NCBI GenBank assembly: GCA_963772065.1
Contig: CAVYVZ010000010.1
Span: 682,001 to 746,000, forward strand
Direction of reading: 5' to 3'
Source: CAVYVZ01 sp963772065
GTDB lineage: Bacteria > Acidobacteriota > Vicinamibacteria > Vicinamibacterales > UBA2999
Length of the DNA: 64,000 bases
The notes beneath the pieces are model-generated. The model was not told where the DNA came from. It saw only the letters and a list, made by a program, of their open reading frames with translations, and did not search any database. Position 1 is the stretch's first letter. Every line of letters starts with the position of its first letter. Of the stretch, positions 53,793 to 64,000 are shown in pieces. The translations under genes were made by a program, and so were the position numbers.

Positions 53793-54743
53793 TCACGCTG
53801 GTATTCCCCCTGGGGGGTGGTCGTCCACGCACACCGCTCCGCGCGCACGAGCATCGAATCCGGCCGGCCAGACAGTGTCCCTGTCGAACACTGCTCCCGT
53901 CACATCCGCGCCTTCGAGAGAAGCACCTTCAAGGTTCGTCGCCCGAAGATTCGCTCCCGCGAGATGTGCGTGGTCTAACTTCGCATGGTGGAGAACGGCA
54001 CCCCACATCTTTGCTCGCTCCAGATGTGCTCCCCAAAAGTCTGTCCATTCCAGATGCGCATCCCAGAATTCTGCTTCGCGCAGATCTGTGTTACGAAGAT
54101 CGAGTTTATGGCGCTCGTTGAAGCCCCCGGGTGGATCATTGCGTCCAAGAACCGTCAGGATTGCCTGAATGTCTGCCGTTGGCTTCGATTCGCGGGCCTC
54201 GGCCGGCGATGCACTCCACCTGGCGTTATGGCGCACGTAAGCGGTGAGTACATCTGCAATCGGCCAGTAGTCCTTCGGCCAATCGTTGGAGATTCGGTTG
54301 AGAGCGTAGATTCCTCCGAGGCGCACTTCAACGTTTGGCTGACCGCCCTTCAGCTCGGCGCCGAGTTGGCCTGTCGCCTGAATGAAGCGATTGGTAAGCT
54401 GCCCCTGCCGATCAATATCGAGCTTGTCCTGCGTCGCTCGCAGGTTGCGCGCCGTGAACAAGAGGCCCACTAAGAGCGCTGCGCCGCCGGCCGCTTGAAC
54501 GATCGCGGTCCAGATCTTGATGCGACTGTCTGTTTCGTACTGCAACAGCGCCGTCTCCAGCTGTATCCGCTGCTCGAACTGAAGATCGTGGGCTGTCGCG
54601 AGCTGGCCACGCAGGTCCGCAGCTTGCCGGACAGGATACCGGGAGAGACCCAGGATGCCGCGCGCGGCAACCAGCACGACAAGACCAGCAAGCACAACCA
54701 GCGCTGCTCGTGTCAAACCCTTGGTGTTCAGCATTCGACGCAT
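53793..54743 (-). CDS. Membrane-anchored pentapeptide-repeat protein
   Basis: The 316-residue protein has two hydrophobic helices, near residues 12-32 (RAALVVLAGLVVLVAARGIL) and 76-98 (IWTAIVQAAGGAALLVGLLF). A helical region follows (LTNRFIQATGQLGAELKGGQ, VRLGGIYALNRISNDWPKDY). Residues about 215-285 are about 14 pentapeptide repeats of the A(D/N)LXX type (LDLRNTDLREAEFWDAHLEW, ANLRATNLEGASLEGADVTG). The EVRLGGIYALNRI segment is commonly found directly before such repeats in a membrane-linked subfamily. A right-handed beta-helix facing the cytoplasm is predicted; function is unknown. It is divergent from an ADOP with a 75-base gap. Confidence 0.82.
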   Translation of the reverse strand: MRRMLNTKGLTRAALVVLAGLVVLVAARGILGLSRYPVRQAADLRGQLATAHDLQFEQRIQLETALLQYETDSRIKIWTAIVQAAGGAALLVGLLFTARNLRATQDKLDIDRQGQLTNRFIQATGQLGAELKGGQPNVEVRLGGIYALNRISNDWPKDYWPIADVLTAYVRHNARWSASPAEARESKPTADIQAILTVLGRNDPPGGFNERHKLDLRNTDLREAEFWDAHLEWTDFWGAHLERAKMWGAVLHHAKLDHAHLAGANLRATNLEGASLEGADVTGAVFDRDTVWPAGFDARARGAVCVDDHPPGGIPA

Positions 54744-54818
54744 AGTCCCTCCGCATCATCGGTCACAACCCCGACCTAACCGGACCACCGTTCCCCTCCG
54801 TCTAAGCTACCGCCACCC

Positions 54819-57297
54819 ATGTTGTCCGATTTCAGTCGCGATTTTCGGTACGCACTCCGGGCACTGCTGCGCGCGCCTACCTTCGCGGCGACGGTCATTG
54901 CGACACTCTCCCTTGGCATTGGCGCGAACTCGGTCATCTTCAGCGCTGTCGACGCCGTCCTCCTGCGCGACGCTCCTGTCTCAGATCCGGATAGCGTCGT
55001 CGACGTCTACACGTCATCCGGCAGTAACCTCTACTCGAACTCGTCCTATCCGGACTACTTCGACTTGCGGGACAGCGGGACGTTCGCGTCGCTGGCGGCC
55101 TATACGCCGGTGTCAATCACGATGGATGCGAACGGTCAGCCGCAACTGCTCGCCGGGCAGCTCGTGAGCGGCAATTACTTCGACGTTCTGGGTATCAAGC
55201 TCCCATTCGGCCGCGGGTTTACGCGCGACGATGATCGACTCGGGGCGCCCGTTCGCGTGGCGGTCATCGCGCATGCGCTCTGGCAGCGGATGTTCAACGC
55301 CGACCAGTCGTTGATCGGCCAGACGATTCATCTCAACAGCAACCCGTATACGGTCATCGGTGTCGCACCACCAGGGTTCGGCGGTCCACTCCTCGGGGTC
55401 GCGACGGACGTCTGGGTCCCAACAGCGCTTCAGCCCGAAGTGGATCCGCCGGCAGCAGCCGTGCGGCGCTCGCGCGGTCATTCGAGGATCTTCGACCTGC
55501 GCCGTTCGAGAGGATTGAGCATGGTGGGTCGGCTGCCGAGTGGCGTCAGCATCGACCAGGTGGCATCGCGCGCTGAAGTCATTGCTCGCCGCCTCCAGAC
55601 CGCGTACCCGGATACGAACCGCGGTCGACGGTTCACTCTTGCGCCGCTCGGCGAGGGCCGAGGCCTGCGCGTGGCGACGCGACCGATTCTGTGGCAGCTG
55701 GCGGGTGTGGTGTCGATGGTGCTCCTGGTCGCTTGCGTGAATGTCGCGAGCCTGCTGCTCGCGCGCGCTGTGTCGCGCGAGAGGGAGGTCGCCGTGCGGA
55801 TCGCCATCGGCGCCAGCCGCGCAAGACTCCTCCGTCAATGGCTCACCGAATCTGTACTCCTTGGGATCCTGGGCTCGATCGGCGCGCTGCTCGTCACCCG
55901 CGTAAGCACGCCGCTGCTGCACACCTTTGTGATTCCGGAGGCCGTTGACCTCTCTGTGAACGCGCGCGTCCTCGGCTTTACGCTGATCGTTGGTGTTGGA
56001 AGCGGGCTGCTCTTTGGGCTCGCCCCCGTCTTTCAGGCGCTTCGACGGAATACGACGACGGCACTTCGCGCGGAGGGAGGCACCGTCGCGACCAGCGCCC
56101 GCGCAGCCTGGATGCGTGCGGCGTTCGTCATCCTTCAGGTCGCCGTGAGCCTCGTGCTCCTCGTAGGAGCCGGCCTGTTCCTGCGCACGCTCAAGAACGC
56201 GTACTCGGTGGACCTGAGTTACCAGGTCGATCAGACGCTGGTCGCCTCTCTCAATCTCGAAGCGCGCGGCTACTTTGAAGGGGGCTCACGGGGGGCCGAC
56301 GCCGGATTTGCGGTATACGAACAGATTCTTTCCCGTGTAGAGGCTCTTCCTGGCGTTGTCGCAGCCAGCGCTGCGCGTATGACTGTTCTCAGTGGAGGCG
56401 CGCGATCAACCGCCGTCAGCACCGATGGCCGCCCCCTCGAGAGGGACAACAGCAATGCTCTGGGCGTTCGCGCCAACGTCGTCAGCGATCGCTACTTCGA
56501 AACGATGAACATTCCGATCCTTCGTGGACGCCCCTTCAATACGTCCGATGGTCCCCAAACGCCGCGGGTGACCATCGTGACCAGGTCCCTGGCGGACCGG
56601 CTCTGGCCGAACGGAGGATCCGATAGGCAAAACGCTGCGAGACGAAACCAAGCAACTCCAGGTCATCGTCGGCGTCGTCCCCGATACGGTCTACACCACC
56701 ACGCTGGAGCGGGACAGGCCCCCCACCTACTATTTGCTGCTGGCGCAGAACTACGAGTCGGGTGTCGCGTTGCACGTGCGCGCCGCGAGCAACCCCATGT
56801 CGCTCGTGCCGGCGATTCGCGAAGCCGTGCGGCAAGTCGACAGCCAGCTTGCCGTTGAGCGTCCGCAACTGCTCCGCGATGTTCTGGATCGAACTCTGGG
56901 CAGGCAACGGATGATGGCGACACTCGTCAGCCTCTTTGGCGCCGTTGCGTTGATACTCGCGGTTCTTGGTCTCTATGGAGTGATGGCGCACGCCGCGACC
57001 CAGCGGACGCCGGAGATCGGAATTCGCCTCGCCATGGGCGCGCAACCGGCATCGATTGTCACCCTCCTGGTGGGACAGGGACTTCGATTACTCGGGATCG
57101 GAGTGGCAATCGGTCTGACGGGTGCGCTCCTGGGCACGTGGTACATCGAGGCGCAGTTGTTTGGCGTGACGGCAACCGATCCGCTGACGTTTGTCAGTGG
57201 TTGTGTCGTGCTCGTCGTAGCGGGTCTCACCGCGTCCGTGATTCCCGCCCTCCGCGCGATGCACGTCGATCCGATCATCGCCCTCCGGCGAACGTGA
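54819..57297 (+). pseudogene. ADOP family permease, short form, one frame break
   Basis: From ATG 54819 (MLSDFSRDFRYALRALLRAP) the first helix (FAATVIATLSLGIGANSVIF) follows without a cytoplasmic leader. The first FtsX block is LLVACVNVASLLLARAVSRE and VAVRIAIGASRARLLRQWLT. One extra base near 56616 (after RLWPNG) shifts the frame to DPIGKTLRDETKQLQVIVGV, TTTLERDRPPTYYLLLAQNY and the C-terminal FtsX block (QRTPEIGIRLAMGAQPASIV, VDPIIALRRT). Length is 3n+1. No padR gene is adjacent. It ends six bases from the stop of a convergent ADOP. Confidence 0.85.
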
Positions 57298-57303
57298 GCG
57301 CCA

Positions 57304-59738
57304 CTACTCCGATCGCAGCGCCTGCATGACGTCTACACGCGACGCACGGGCGGCGGGCAGCAGCGACGCCAGGATCGCCGCGATCACCAGAAGCGTTGCC
57401 GCGCCGGCGATCGGCAGCACGCCCGGCATCCGAACGGCGCCGAACAGCCCGCTCGCGACCTCCGTCAGCGCGAGGCCGCCGAGCGCGCCGGCAATGATTC
57501 CCGCGACGGCTATCACCGCGCCCTCGCCGAGGACGCGGGCCAGCAGGCGACGCGGATCGGATCCGACGGCGAGACGGATGCCGAACTCGCGCATTCGCGT
57601 GCTCACCGAGAACGCCATGACGCCCGCGACGCCGACGACCGCGATGAGCAGCGCGATGCCACCAAATGCCGAGAACACGAACGCGTTCAACCGCTCTGGC
57701 GTCAGCACTTCGGCGCGCACATCCTCGAGCGTCGTCGGTCGCTCGACCCCCTGGTCGGCGGAGATCTCGCGGATGGTGCGTGTCACGAACGGGACGAGCG
57801 CGTATGGGTCTCCTGCGGTACGGACAAAGAGGCGGCTGGGCAGGCCCATTTGCCGAAACGGGAGGTACACCGTAAGGGAGGGTTCCTGCACGACGTTCTC
57901 GTCGTCCACGTCTGCGACGATGCCGACGATCCGGCGGGGCAGTGGCTTTCTGGGACTGTCGAACCACAGATGCCTGTTCAGCGCGTTGCCGTTAGGGAAC
58001 AGGCGCTGGGCCACGCTGTGGCTGACAAGGGCGACGAGCTCGGTGCCGTCACGGTCCTCGTCCGTAAAGTCCCGGCCGGCGAGGATGGGGACGCCGAGCA
58101 CGGCGAAGAATTGAGGCGAGATGGGCCGCAACCGGCACGTCGGATTCTCTTCGCCATCCGCGGGCTGGTACCCCTCGAATGCAAACTGGAATTTCAAGCC
58201 AGCGCTGGGGTCGCGCCAGGGCACGATCATTCCGGCCGCGACACCCTGGACGCCCGGCAGTTCGCCGATCCGCCGAGTTGCTTCCTGGAAGAACTGGAGT
58301 GTCGCTGGGCCGCCGACGCCCGACGCCGACGGTGGGACGTCGATCGCCAACACCTGTCGCATGTCATAGCCGGTGTTCGCGGTCTGCAATGCCGTGAGCG
58401 TGGCGACCAGCATGCCGGCACCCGCCAGCAGCACGAACGAACACGCGATCTGCGTCGTCGCAAAGATCCGCAGACGGCGGTTCGTGCCCGGCGTCATCCG
58501 CACGCTGCCGCCGGCCAGACCGAAACCGGCCGGCCGATCGGATGACGGGAGCCGTGGAACGTAGGCGAGCAGCACTGACGCCACCACGGCCAGCCCCGCC
58601 CCGAGCCAGAGCACGCTGGCGTCCACCGTGGCTTCGAGCGCGCGAACGGAAAAGCGCGCGGCATAGCGGGCGGCCACGGTCACGAGCGGCCTCGCCAGGA
58701 TCAGGCCCAGCGCCGCGCCGGCAGCACAGAGGAGCAGGCTTTCGGCGAGCAGGGTGCGTCGGAGCGCGCCCGTGCCCGGCCCCGAGCGCGGCACGCAGCG
58801 CAAGCTCTCCTTCACGGCGGACCGACCGGCCCAGAATCAGGTTGGCGACATTCGAGCACGCGATGACGAACACCACCGCCGCCGCCGCCAGGAGCAGGAG
58901 GAGGATCGTCCGTGCGGGCGACGCGATCTGATCCGGGAACGTCGTGACCTGCAGCCGAACTCGAGCCCGCGGCGGAGTACGCGTCGGGATGCTCGCGCAT
59001 CATCGACGCGTGCACGCTGGCGAGCTCGGCGCGTGCCGCGTCCAGCGTGGCGCCTGGGGCGAGCCGGCCGAACAGCTCTGTCATGCGGTGCGTGCGGTCG
59101 GTTACCATCGTCGCCCCGAGATGGTGCGGGCTCGTCACCATGTTCGCGATGATCTGGGTCTCGGCCGGATAGGGCACGGACGGTTCGAGGACGCCGACGA
59201 CGGTCGCAGCGCCTGGACCGAGACGGATGGTCTTTCCAATCACTGCTGGATCGCTGTCGAGCACCGCCGTCCAGAAATGGTGCGTCAGAACCGCTACGCC
59301 CGCCGCGCCAGGGCCATCGTCGGCGGCGTTCAACAGGCGGCCGAGCACAGGGCGAAGACCCATGACGTCGAAAAACGACCCGTTGACGACACCCGCCGTC
59401 ACGACTCGAGGCTCTCTGCCGAACCCGATCAGCGTGAAGTCGACGGTGGAAAAATCGCCGAACGCGGTGATCGTGGTGATGCGCGATTTGAGGTCGTTGA
59501 TCTCTGGCATCGAGAAAGTGAGGTTCTCGGTCCCGATGCCCAGGGCGGCCTGGCGGATATAGAGCAGCCGATCGGCGTCCCGATTGACGAGCGGACGCAG
59601 GAGCACGCTCCGAACGACACTGAAAATCGCCGCGTTGGCGCCGATGCCCAGCGCGAGCGTCACGATGACGGTCAGCGCCAGCCCCTTGGCGCGCGTGAAC
59701 GACCGGAACGCAAATCTCAGGTCGGCGACGAAGCTCAT
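57304..59738 (-). pseudogene. ADOP family permease, short form, two frame breaks
   Basis: ATG 59738 begins MSFVADLRFAFRSFTRAKGL with the first helix (LTVIVTLALGIGANAAIF) directly after it, so no cytoplasmic leader. After HPDAYSAAGS, near 58960, one extra base shifts to the FtsX block with VVFVIACSNVANLILGRSVR. A second, near 58780, shifts to TLLAESLLLCAAGAALGLIL. The remainder is normal: STRMREFGIRLAVGSDPRRL and the end SRVDVMQALRSE. Length is 3n+2, consistent with two gains. It converges on the ADOP at 54819; the two are too different in sequence to be a recent duplicate. Neither has a padR neighbour. Confidence 0.85.
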
Positions 59739-59893
59739 ATAGGGCTCTTGTGACGCGCTGGTCAGCACGCTCCGACCAGCCCGCGATCGACGTGAGGGTC
59801 GCAGGTTGCATGCCACATGGTGTTGGAGCAGAACAGGTGACGCAACAATGAGTTACGGCCAGCGTCCCCGGAACGGCCTGACCGATCGTGGGA

Positions 59894-59911
59894 CGCGTGC
59901 GTCCGCACGCG
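59894..59911 (-). terminator. GC hairpin downstream of the hybrid kinase
   Basis: CGCGTGC-GTCC-GCACGCG is a seven-pair stem 30 bases beyond the stop of the minus-strand hybrid kinase. It lacks a T tract on the minus strand. Terminator function is possible but not shown. Confidence 0.4.
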
Positions 59912-59940
59912 CGCAAACAGAGCGATGTCCTATAGGCGGT

Positions 59941-62900
59941 TCAGGCGGTCGGCTGCAGCCTGTCGGCGGCGTGCTGGATCACGCTCTCGAGCGCGAGATA
60001 GAGGTCGGCGGACCGGATCGGTTTCGTGAGGTAGGCATCCATGCCGGCCGCCAGGCATCGCTCGCGATCGCCGATCATCGCGTGCGCGGTCATGGCGATG
60101 ATCGGCACATGCGTCTGGCTGCGCTGCTCGTGAGCGCGAATCGCGGCCGCCGCCTCCAGGCCGCTCATCTCCGGCATCTCCAGATCCATCAGCACCACGT
60201 CGAAGGTCGCGCGCTCCATCGCCTCGAGCGCCTCCCGGCCGTTGCTGGCCACGGCGACGCTGTGTCCGCGTTTTTCGAGTAAACGGATGGCGAGCTTCTG
60301 ATTCACCGCGTTGTCCTCTGCCAGCAAGAGCCGGAGCGGCCTGGTGCTCGGCTGGTCCAGCAGCCGCTGCCGCCGTGTCTCTTCGGCTCCCTGCGCCGGG
60401 CGATCCTCGAGGACCGCGGTCAGCGCGCGCAACAACTCCGATTCCCTGATCGGCTTCGTCAGGCAGCGGCTGCCGACTTCGCGCGAGCGGGCGATCTGCT
60501 CGCGCTGGGCGACGGAGCTCAGCATCATGATCGTCGCGCCGGCGAGTCCGGCCCGCGTGGCGACAGTGCCTGCAGCCGTGAAGCCATCCGCGCCCGGCAT
60601 GTCCGCATCGAGCAGGACGACGCGAAACGGCGTTCCGGCAGCCGTCGCGCGCGCGGACGTGCGCAGCGCGTCGTGGGCGTCTGCAAAAGCGGTCGGCTTC
60701 ATCGCCCAGCCGGCGAGGGTCGTTTCCAGAATGCCTCGGTAGGTCGCATTGTCGTCGACGATCAGCACCGGCACGTCCCGGAGCGTAGCCGGGACGGGCA
60801 GCGCCCGGTTCTTCGACCGCGCGCTCTGAAGACCCAGCCTCGTCGTGAAGGAGAACGTGCTTCCGCGTTCCGTCTCGCTCTTGACCGACAGCCGGCCGCC
60901 CATCATGTCGACGAGCCGGGATGAGATCGTCAGGCCGAGGCCCGTGCCTCCAAACTGGCGCGTGATCGAGTTGTCGGCCTGCGCGAACGCCTCGAAGATG
61001 CGGCGCTGTTTCTCGGCCGAGATGCCGATGCCGGTGTCCGTCACCGCAAAGAGCAACTCGACGTCCGTTCGGTGGAGGTCGGCGGCCGCCGCTTCACCGG
61101 CGACGGACACCTCCACGACGACTTCACCGCGCTCGGTGAACTTGATCGCGTTGCCCACCAGGTTGATGACGATCTGCCGCAGGCGGCCGGCGTCGCCGAC
61201 GACCGAATCGGGCACGTCCGGCCGCACCTGAACGGCCAGCTCCAGCCCCTTCTCGTGGGCCCGGAGCGCAAGCGCCTTCATCGTGTCGGCCAGGCAGTCA
61301 CGCAGGTCGAAATCGACGGGATCCACTGCGAGCTTGCCGGCCTCGATCTTCGAGAAGTCGAGGACGTCGTTGATGATCGTCAGGAGCGAGTCGGCCGATG
61401 TCTTCACGGTCGTGAGGTACTCGTGCTGTTCGGCCGTGAGATCGGTGTCGAGCGCGAGTTCGGTCATGCCGATGATGCCGTTCATCGGCGTGCGAATCTC
61501 GTGGCTCATGTTGGCCAGGAACTCGCTCTTGGCGCGGTTGGCGCCCTCGGCGGCCGCCTTGGCCTGCTGCAACTCGAGCTCCGACCGCTTCCGATCGGTT
61601 ACGTCCTGCGCTGTCCCGACGAGCCTGATCGGGTTTCCGCGCTCGTCGACAATCACCTCTCCGTTCGCCTGGACCGTCCGCACGGTTCCATCGGCCCAGA
61701 GAATCCGGTGATCGAAGGTCGGGTACTCCCGATCGCGAAGCGCCCGTTCGACGTTGGCGCGCACCAGGTCGCGATCGTCGGGGTGCACGCAGGCCAGGAA
61801 TGCCTCATAGGTCGCGCCGAAGTCCCGCGGCTCGAGACCGAAGAATGCAGTACAGCTCGCGCGACCAGGTCACCTGGTTGTCCCCGACGTTCCACTCCCA
61901 GCTGCCGAGATGTGCGATCTCCTGCGCGTTCGTCAGCTGCCCGGTGCGCTCCTCGACGAGCGTCTCCAGTTCTGCCTGCCGCGCCTTCAGCTGCTTGACG
62001 CGCAGCAGGTAGACGGGTCGGCCGAGCATCAGCGCCGCTCCGATGCACAAGACGTAGAAGAGATACGTCTCGTGGAAATGAGGCGCCAGGTCGAAGGCCC
62101 GCACCGAGCCCGTTTCGTTCCAGACGCCGTCGTTGTTCGACGCGAGCACGCGGAATCGGTACTGTCCCGGCGGGATGTTCGTGTAGTAGGCGATGCGCCG
62201 GGTGCCGGCGTCGATCCAGTCTCTGTCGAGGCCTTCGAGCATGTATCTGAACCGCACCTTCTCCGGCGCGAGCAGGCTCAGGCCCGTGTAGTGGAACTCG
62301 AACTTCTCGCGGCCCGCCGGCACGCGGGCATCGGCGGCGATCGTCTCGCCGTCAGCCACGATCTGCTCGATGATCACCGGCGGCGGGACCGTGTTCGTCA
62401 TCAGGCGCTGCGGGTCGACGACCGAGACGCCCTTGAACGTCGAGAACCACAGTCTCCCGTCGCGACCTTTCCAGCCGACGGGCTGCGAGCCGCCGACGCC
62501 CTGGCTGCTCTTCACACCGTCCGCCTTGCTGTACGCGACGGACGTAATGGATGGAATCCGTCCGTCGGCGAAATCGCTCAAGTCCTTCTTGCTGACGCGA
62601 AAGATCCCGCGCGGGCTGCTCATCCAGAGATTGCCCTGGCGATCCTCGAGAATGACCCAGATCACGTCGTCGAACAGGCCGTTGCGCGTGGTGTACACGG
62701 TTACCCGGCCGTCCTTCAGCCGGTTCAGCCCGCCGCCAAGCGTGCCGATCCAGACGCTTCCCTGATCGTCGGCGTAGAGCGATCGCACGACATTGCTCGA
62801 GAGGCCGTCGTCTGTCGTGACGGTGGTGAAGCGGCCCTGCGTGAGCTTCGCCACGCCTCCGCTGTTCGTCCCGATCCAGAGCGCTCCCGCGGCGTCCTCC

Positions 62901-64000
62901 TGAATGGCTCTGACCGCCGTATCGGGCAATCCGTCCTTCGAGGAGTAGGCGTCGAAGCGGCCATCCTTGAGACGGTTCAATCCACCACCAAACGTGCCGA
63001 TCCAGAGGCTGCCATCGCGGCCCTCGTAGACGGCCCAGACCATGTTGTTCGAGAGCCCATCCCGCGTGGTGAGATTGGTGAATCTCCCATCCTTCAACCG
63101 GCTGAGCCCGCCTCCCGTTCCGAGCCACAGGCTTCCATCGCGCGCCTCGTGAATCGACCACACGTAGTCGTTGGCCAACCCGTCTTTGGTCTTGTAGCTA
63201 GTGACCTGCCGTCCGCTCAGCCGATTCAGGCCGCCGCCTTCCGTGCCGATCCAGATGTTGCCCGCGCGATCCTCGTGAATCGGGTAGACGAGATTGCTCG
63301 AGAGCCCCTCCTCGGTGGTGAACGTCGTGAACTTGCCATCCTTCAGCCGATGCAAGCCGGCGCCGGTGGTACCGATCCAGAGGCTCCCTTCGTGATCCTC
63401 GTAGATCGATCTCACGCCGCCATCGGCGAGGCCGTACTGAGTGGTGAGCGACGTGAATCGCCCCGCCTCCCATCGACTCAGTCCGCCGCCGTGCGTGCCC
63501 ACCCAGAGATTCCCGTCGCGATCCCGGAAGATTGCGTACACCGCATTGCTTGGAAGTCCGTCCTTGACCGAGTAGGTCGTGAACCTGCCATCCCGCCACT
63601 GGCTCACACCGCCGTCGTACGTCCCGACCCAGAGGTTGCCGTGGCGGTCCTCGCTTACCGACAGGATGATATTGCTCGGAAGGCCATGCTGCTTCCCGAA
63701 GACGGTGAACCTGCCTGCGCTGAACCTGTTCAGCCCGCCGCCGTCCGTCCCGATCCACATGTCGCCCTTGTGGTCTTCGTAGATCGCTCTCACGAAGTTG
63801 TGAGAGAGGCCGTCTTTCGTCGAGAAGGTCGTGAACCTGCCGTCTTGCCATCGGCTCAGCCCGCCACCGTGCGTGCCGATCCACAGGTTCCGGTTGCGAT
63901 CTTCGTAGAGCGCAAATACGACGTCGTGGCTCAGGCCATCCTTTGTCGTGTAGGTCGTGAAAGTTCCGTTCTTGAGGTGCGTCAGGCCGCCGCCGTACGT
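59941..64000 (-). pseudogene. Reg_prop hybrid sensor histidine kinase with two receiver domains, one frame break, 5' end outside the window
   Basis: The frame is open through base 64000, so the start lies outside. At least twelve Reg_prop propeller blades of about 42 residues (xLWIGTxGGGLxR, FTTYTTKDGLSxxxVxxI) occupy 64000 to about 62560. Then come a Y_Y_Y domain (KVRFRYMLEGLDRDWIDAGT, about 62090-62350), a membrane helix (about 62015-62065), a coiled coil and a PAS domain. Within the PAS domain, one extra base near 61843 breaks the frame; it resumes as PRDFGATYEAFLACVHPDDR. The kinase follows: H-box NMSHEIRTPMNGIIGM (about 61475-61525), LVGNAIKFT, DTGIGI and GGTGLGLTIS. Receiver 1 has LLDADMPGADG (about 60595) and receiver 2 has VLMDLEMPEMSGLE (about 60180). 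It senses a periplasmic ligand, in many relatives a glycan. Confidence 0.88.

Overview
The window is about 64 kb of GC-rich bacterial chromosome. The gene content points to the phylum Acidobacteriota, probably a soil or sediment member of the Vicinamibacteria lineage. The reasons are six large MacB/FtsX-type orphan permeases of the ADOP kind with three PadR regulators, an Oar-like TonB-dependent receptor with an N-terminal carboxypeptidase-regulatory domain, a DUF5916/CBM9 outer-membrane protein, a tricorn-like S41 protease, PQQ beta-propeller proteins and a giant Reg_prop hybrid sensor kinase. This assignment is inference; no rRNA gene is present. The only RNA genes found are tRNA-Arg(TCT) and tRNA-His(GTG).

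Layout. 1-3.5 kb: end of a glycan locus, a family-2 glycosyltransferase followed by a GT2/methyltransferase/polysaccharide-deacetylase fusion. 3.5-9.3 kb: a PQQ dehydrogenase, the C-terminal stump of its partner cytochrome c, and an unrecognised 1057-residue membrane-anchored protein lying between two 30-bp direct repeats, then tRNA-Arg. 9.3-19.3 kb: small zinc-binding and cupin proteins, a DJ-1/PfpI protein, two ADOPs around a PadR, a GGDEF protein, a HAD phosphatase and tRNA-His. 19.3-28.5 kb: an ADOP/PadR pair, a tricorn-like protease, a YgjV-like membrane protein with a HAD phosphatase, and a divergent GntR-LacI regulator. 28.1-33.5 kb: small secreted proteins, an aminotransferase/amino-acid permease operon, a divergent aminotransferase paralogue and a cupin. 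33.5-43.6 kb: an ankyrin-PQQ fusion, a PD40-metallohydrolase fusion, a DUF5916 protein and the TonB receptor. 43.6-46.7 kb: an unrecognised 745-residue protein with a duplicated cysteine-bearing domain and a 20-bp leader hairpin, followed by a DUF1360 membrane protein and a tiny ORF. 46.7-49.8 kb: an ADOP/PadR pair with a visible operator. 49.8-53.8 kb: an unrecognised envelope cluster. 53.8-59.7 kb: a pentapeptide-repeat membrane protein and two converging ADOPs. 59.9-64 kb: a hybrid sensor kinase running off the right edge.

Two properties cut across the window. First, at least twenty single-base frame breaks interrupt otherwise well-conserved genes. Of those I could phase, 17 are one-base insertions and 3 are losses. 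They cluster at about 16-18.5, 28.8-31.7, 41.5-43.2 and 56.6-61.9 kb, while many long genes between are intact. This looks mainly like residual sequencing indels, although real decay cannot be excluded locally. Second, several intergenic junctions carry short arrays of a 7-8 base word, a different word at each site, some with an inverted copy. These arrays supply the stop codons of neighbouring genes.

The best candidates for something undescribed are the duplicated-domain protein module at 43.6-46.7 kb, the repeat-flanked 1057-residue protein at 5.5-8.7 kb, the envelope cluster at 49.8-53.8 kb and the word-array junctions.
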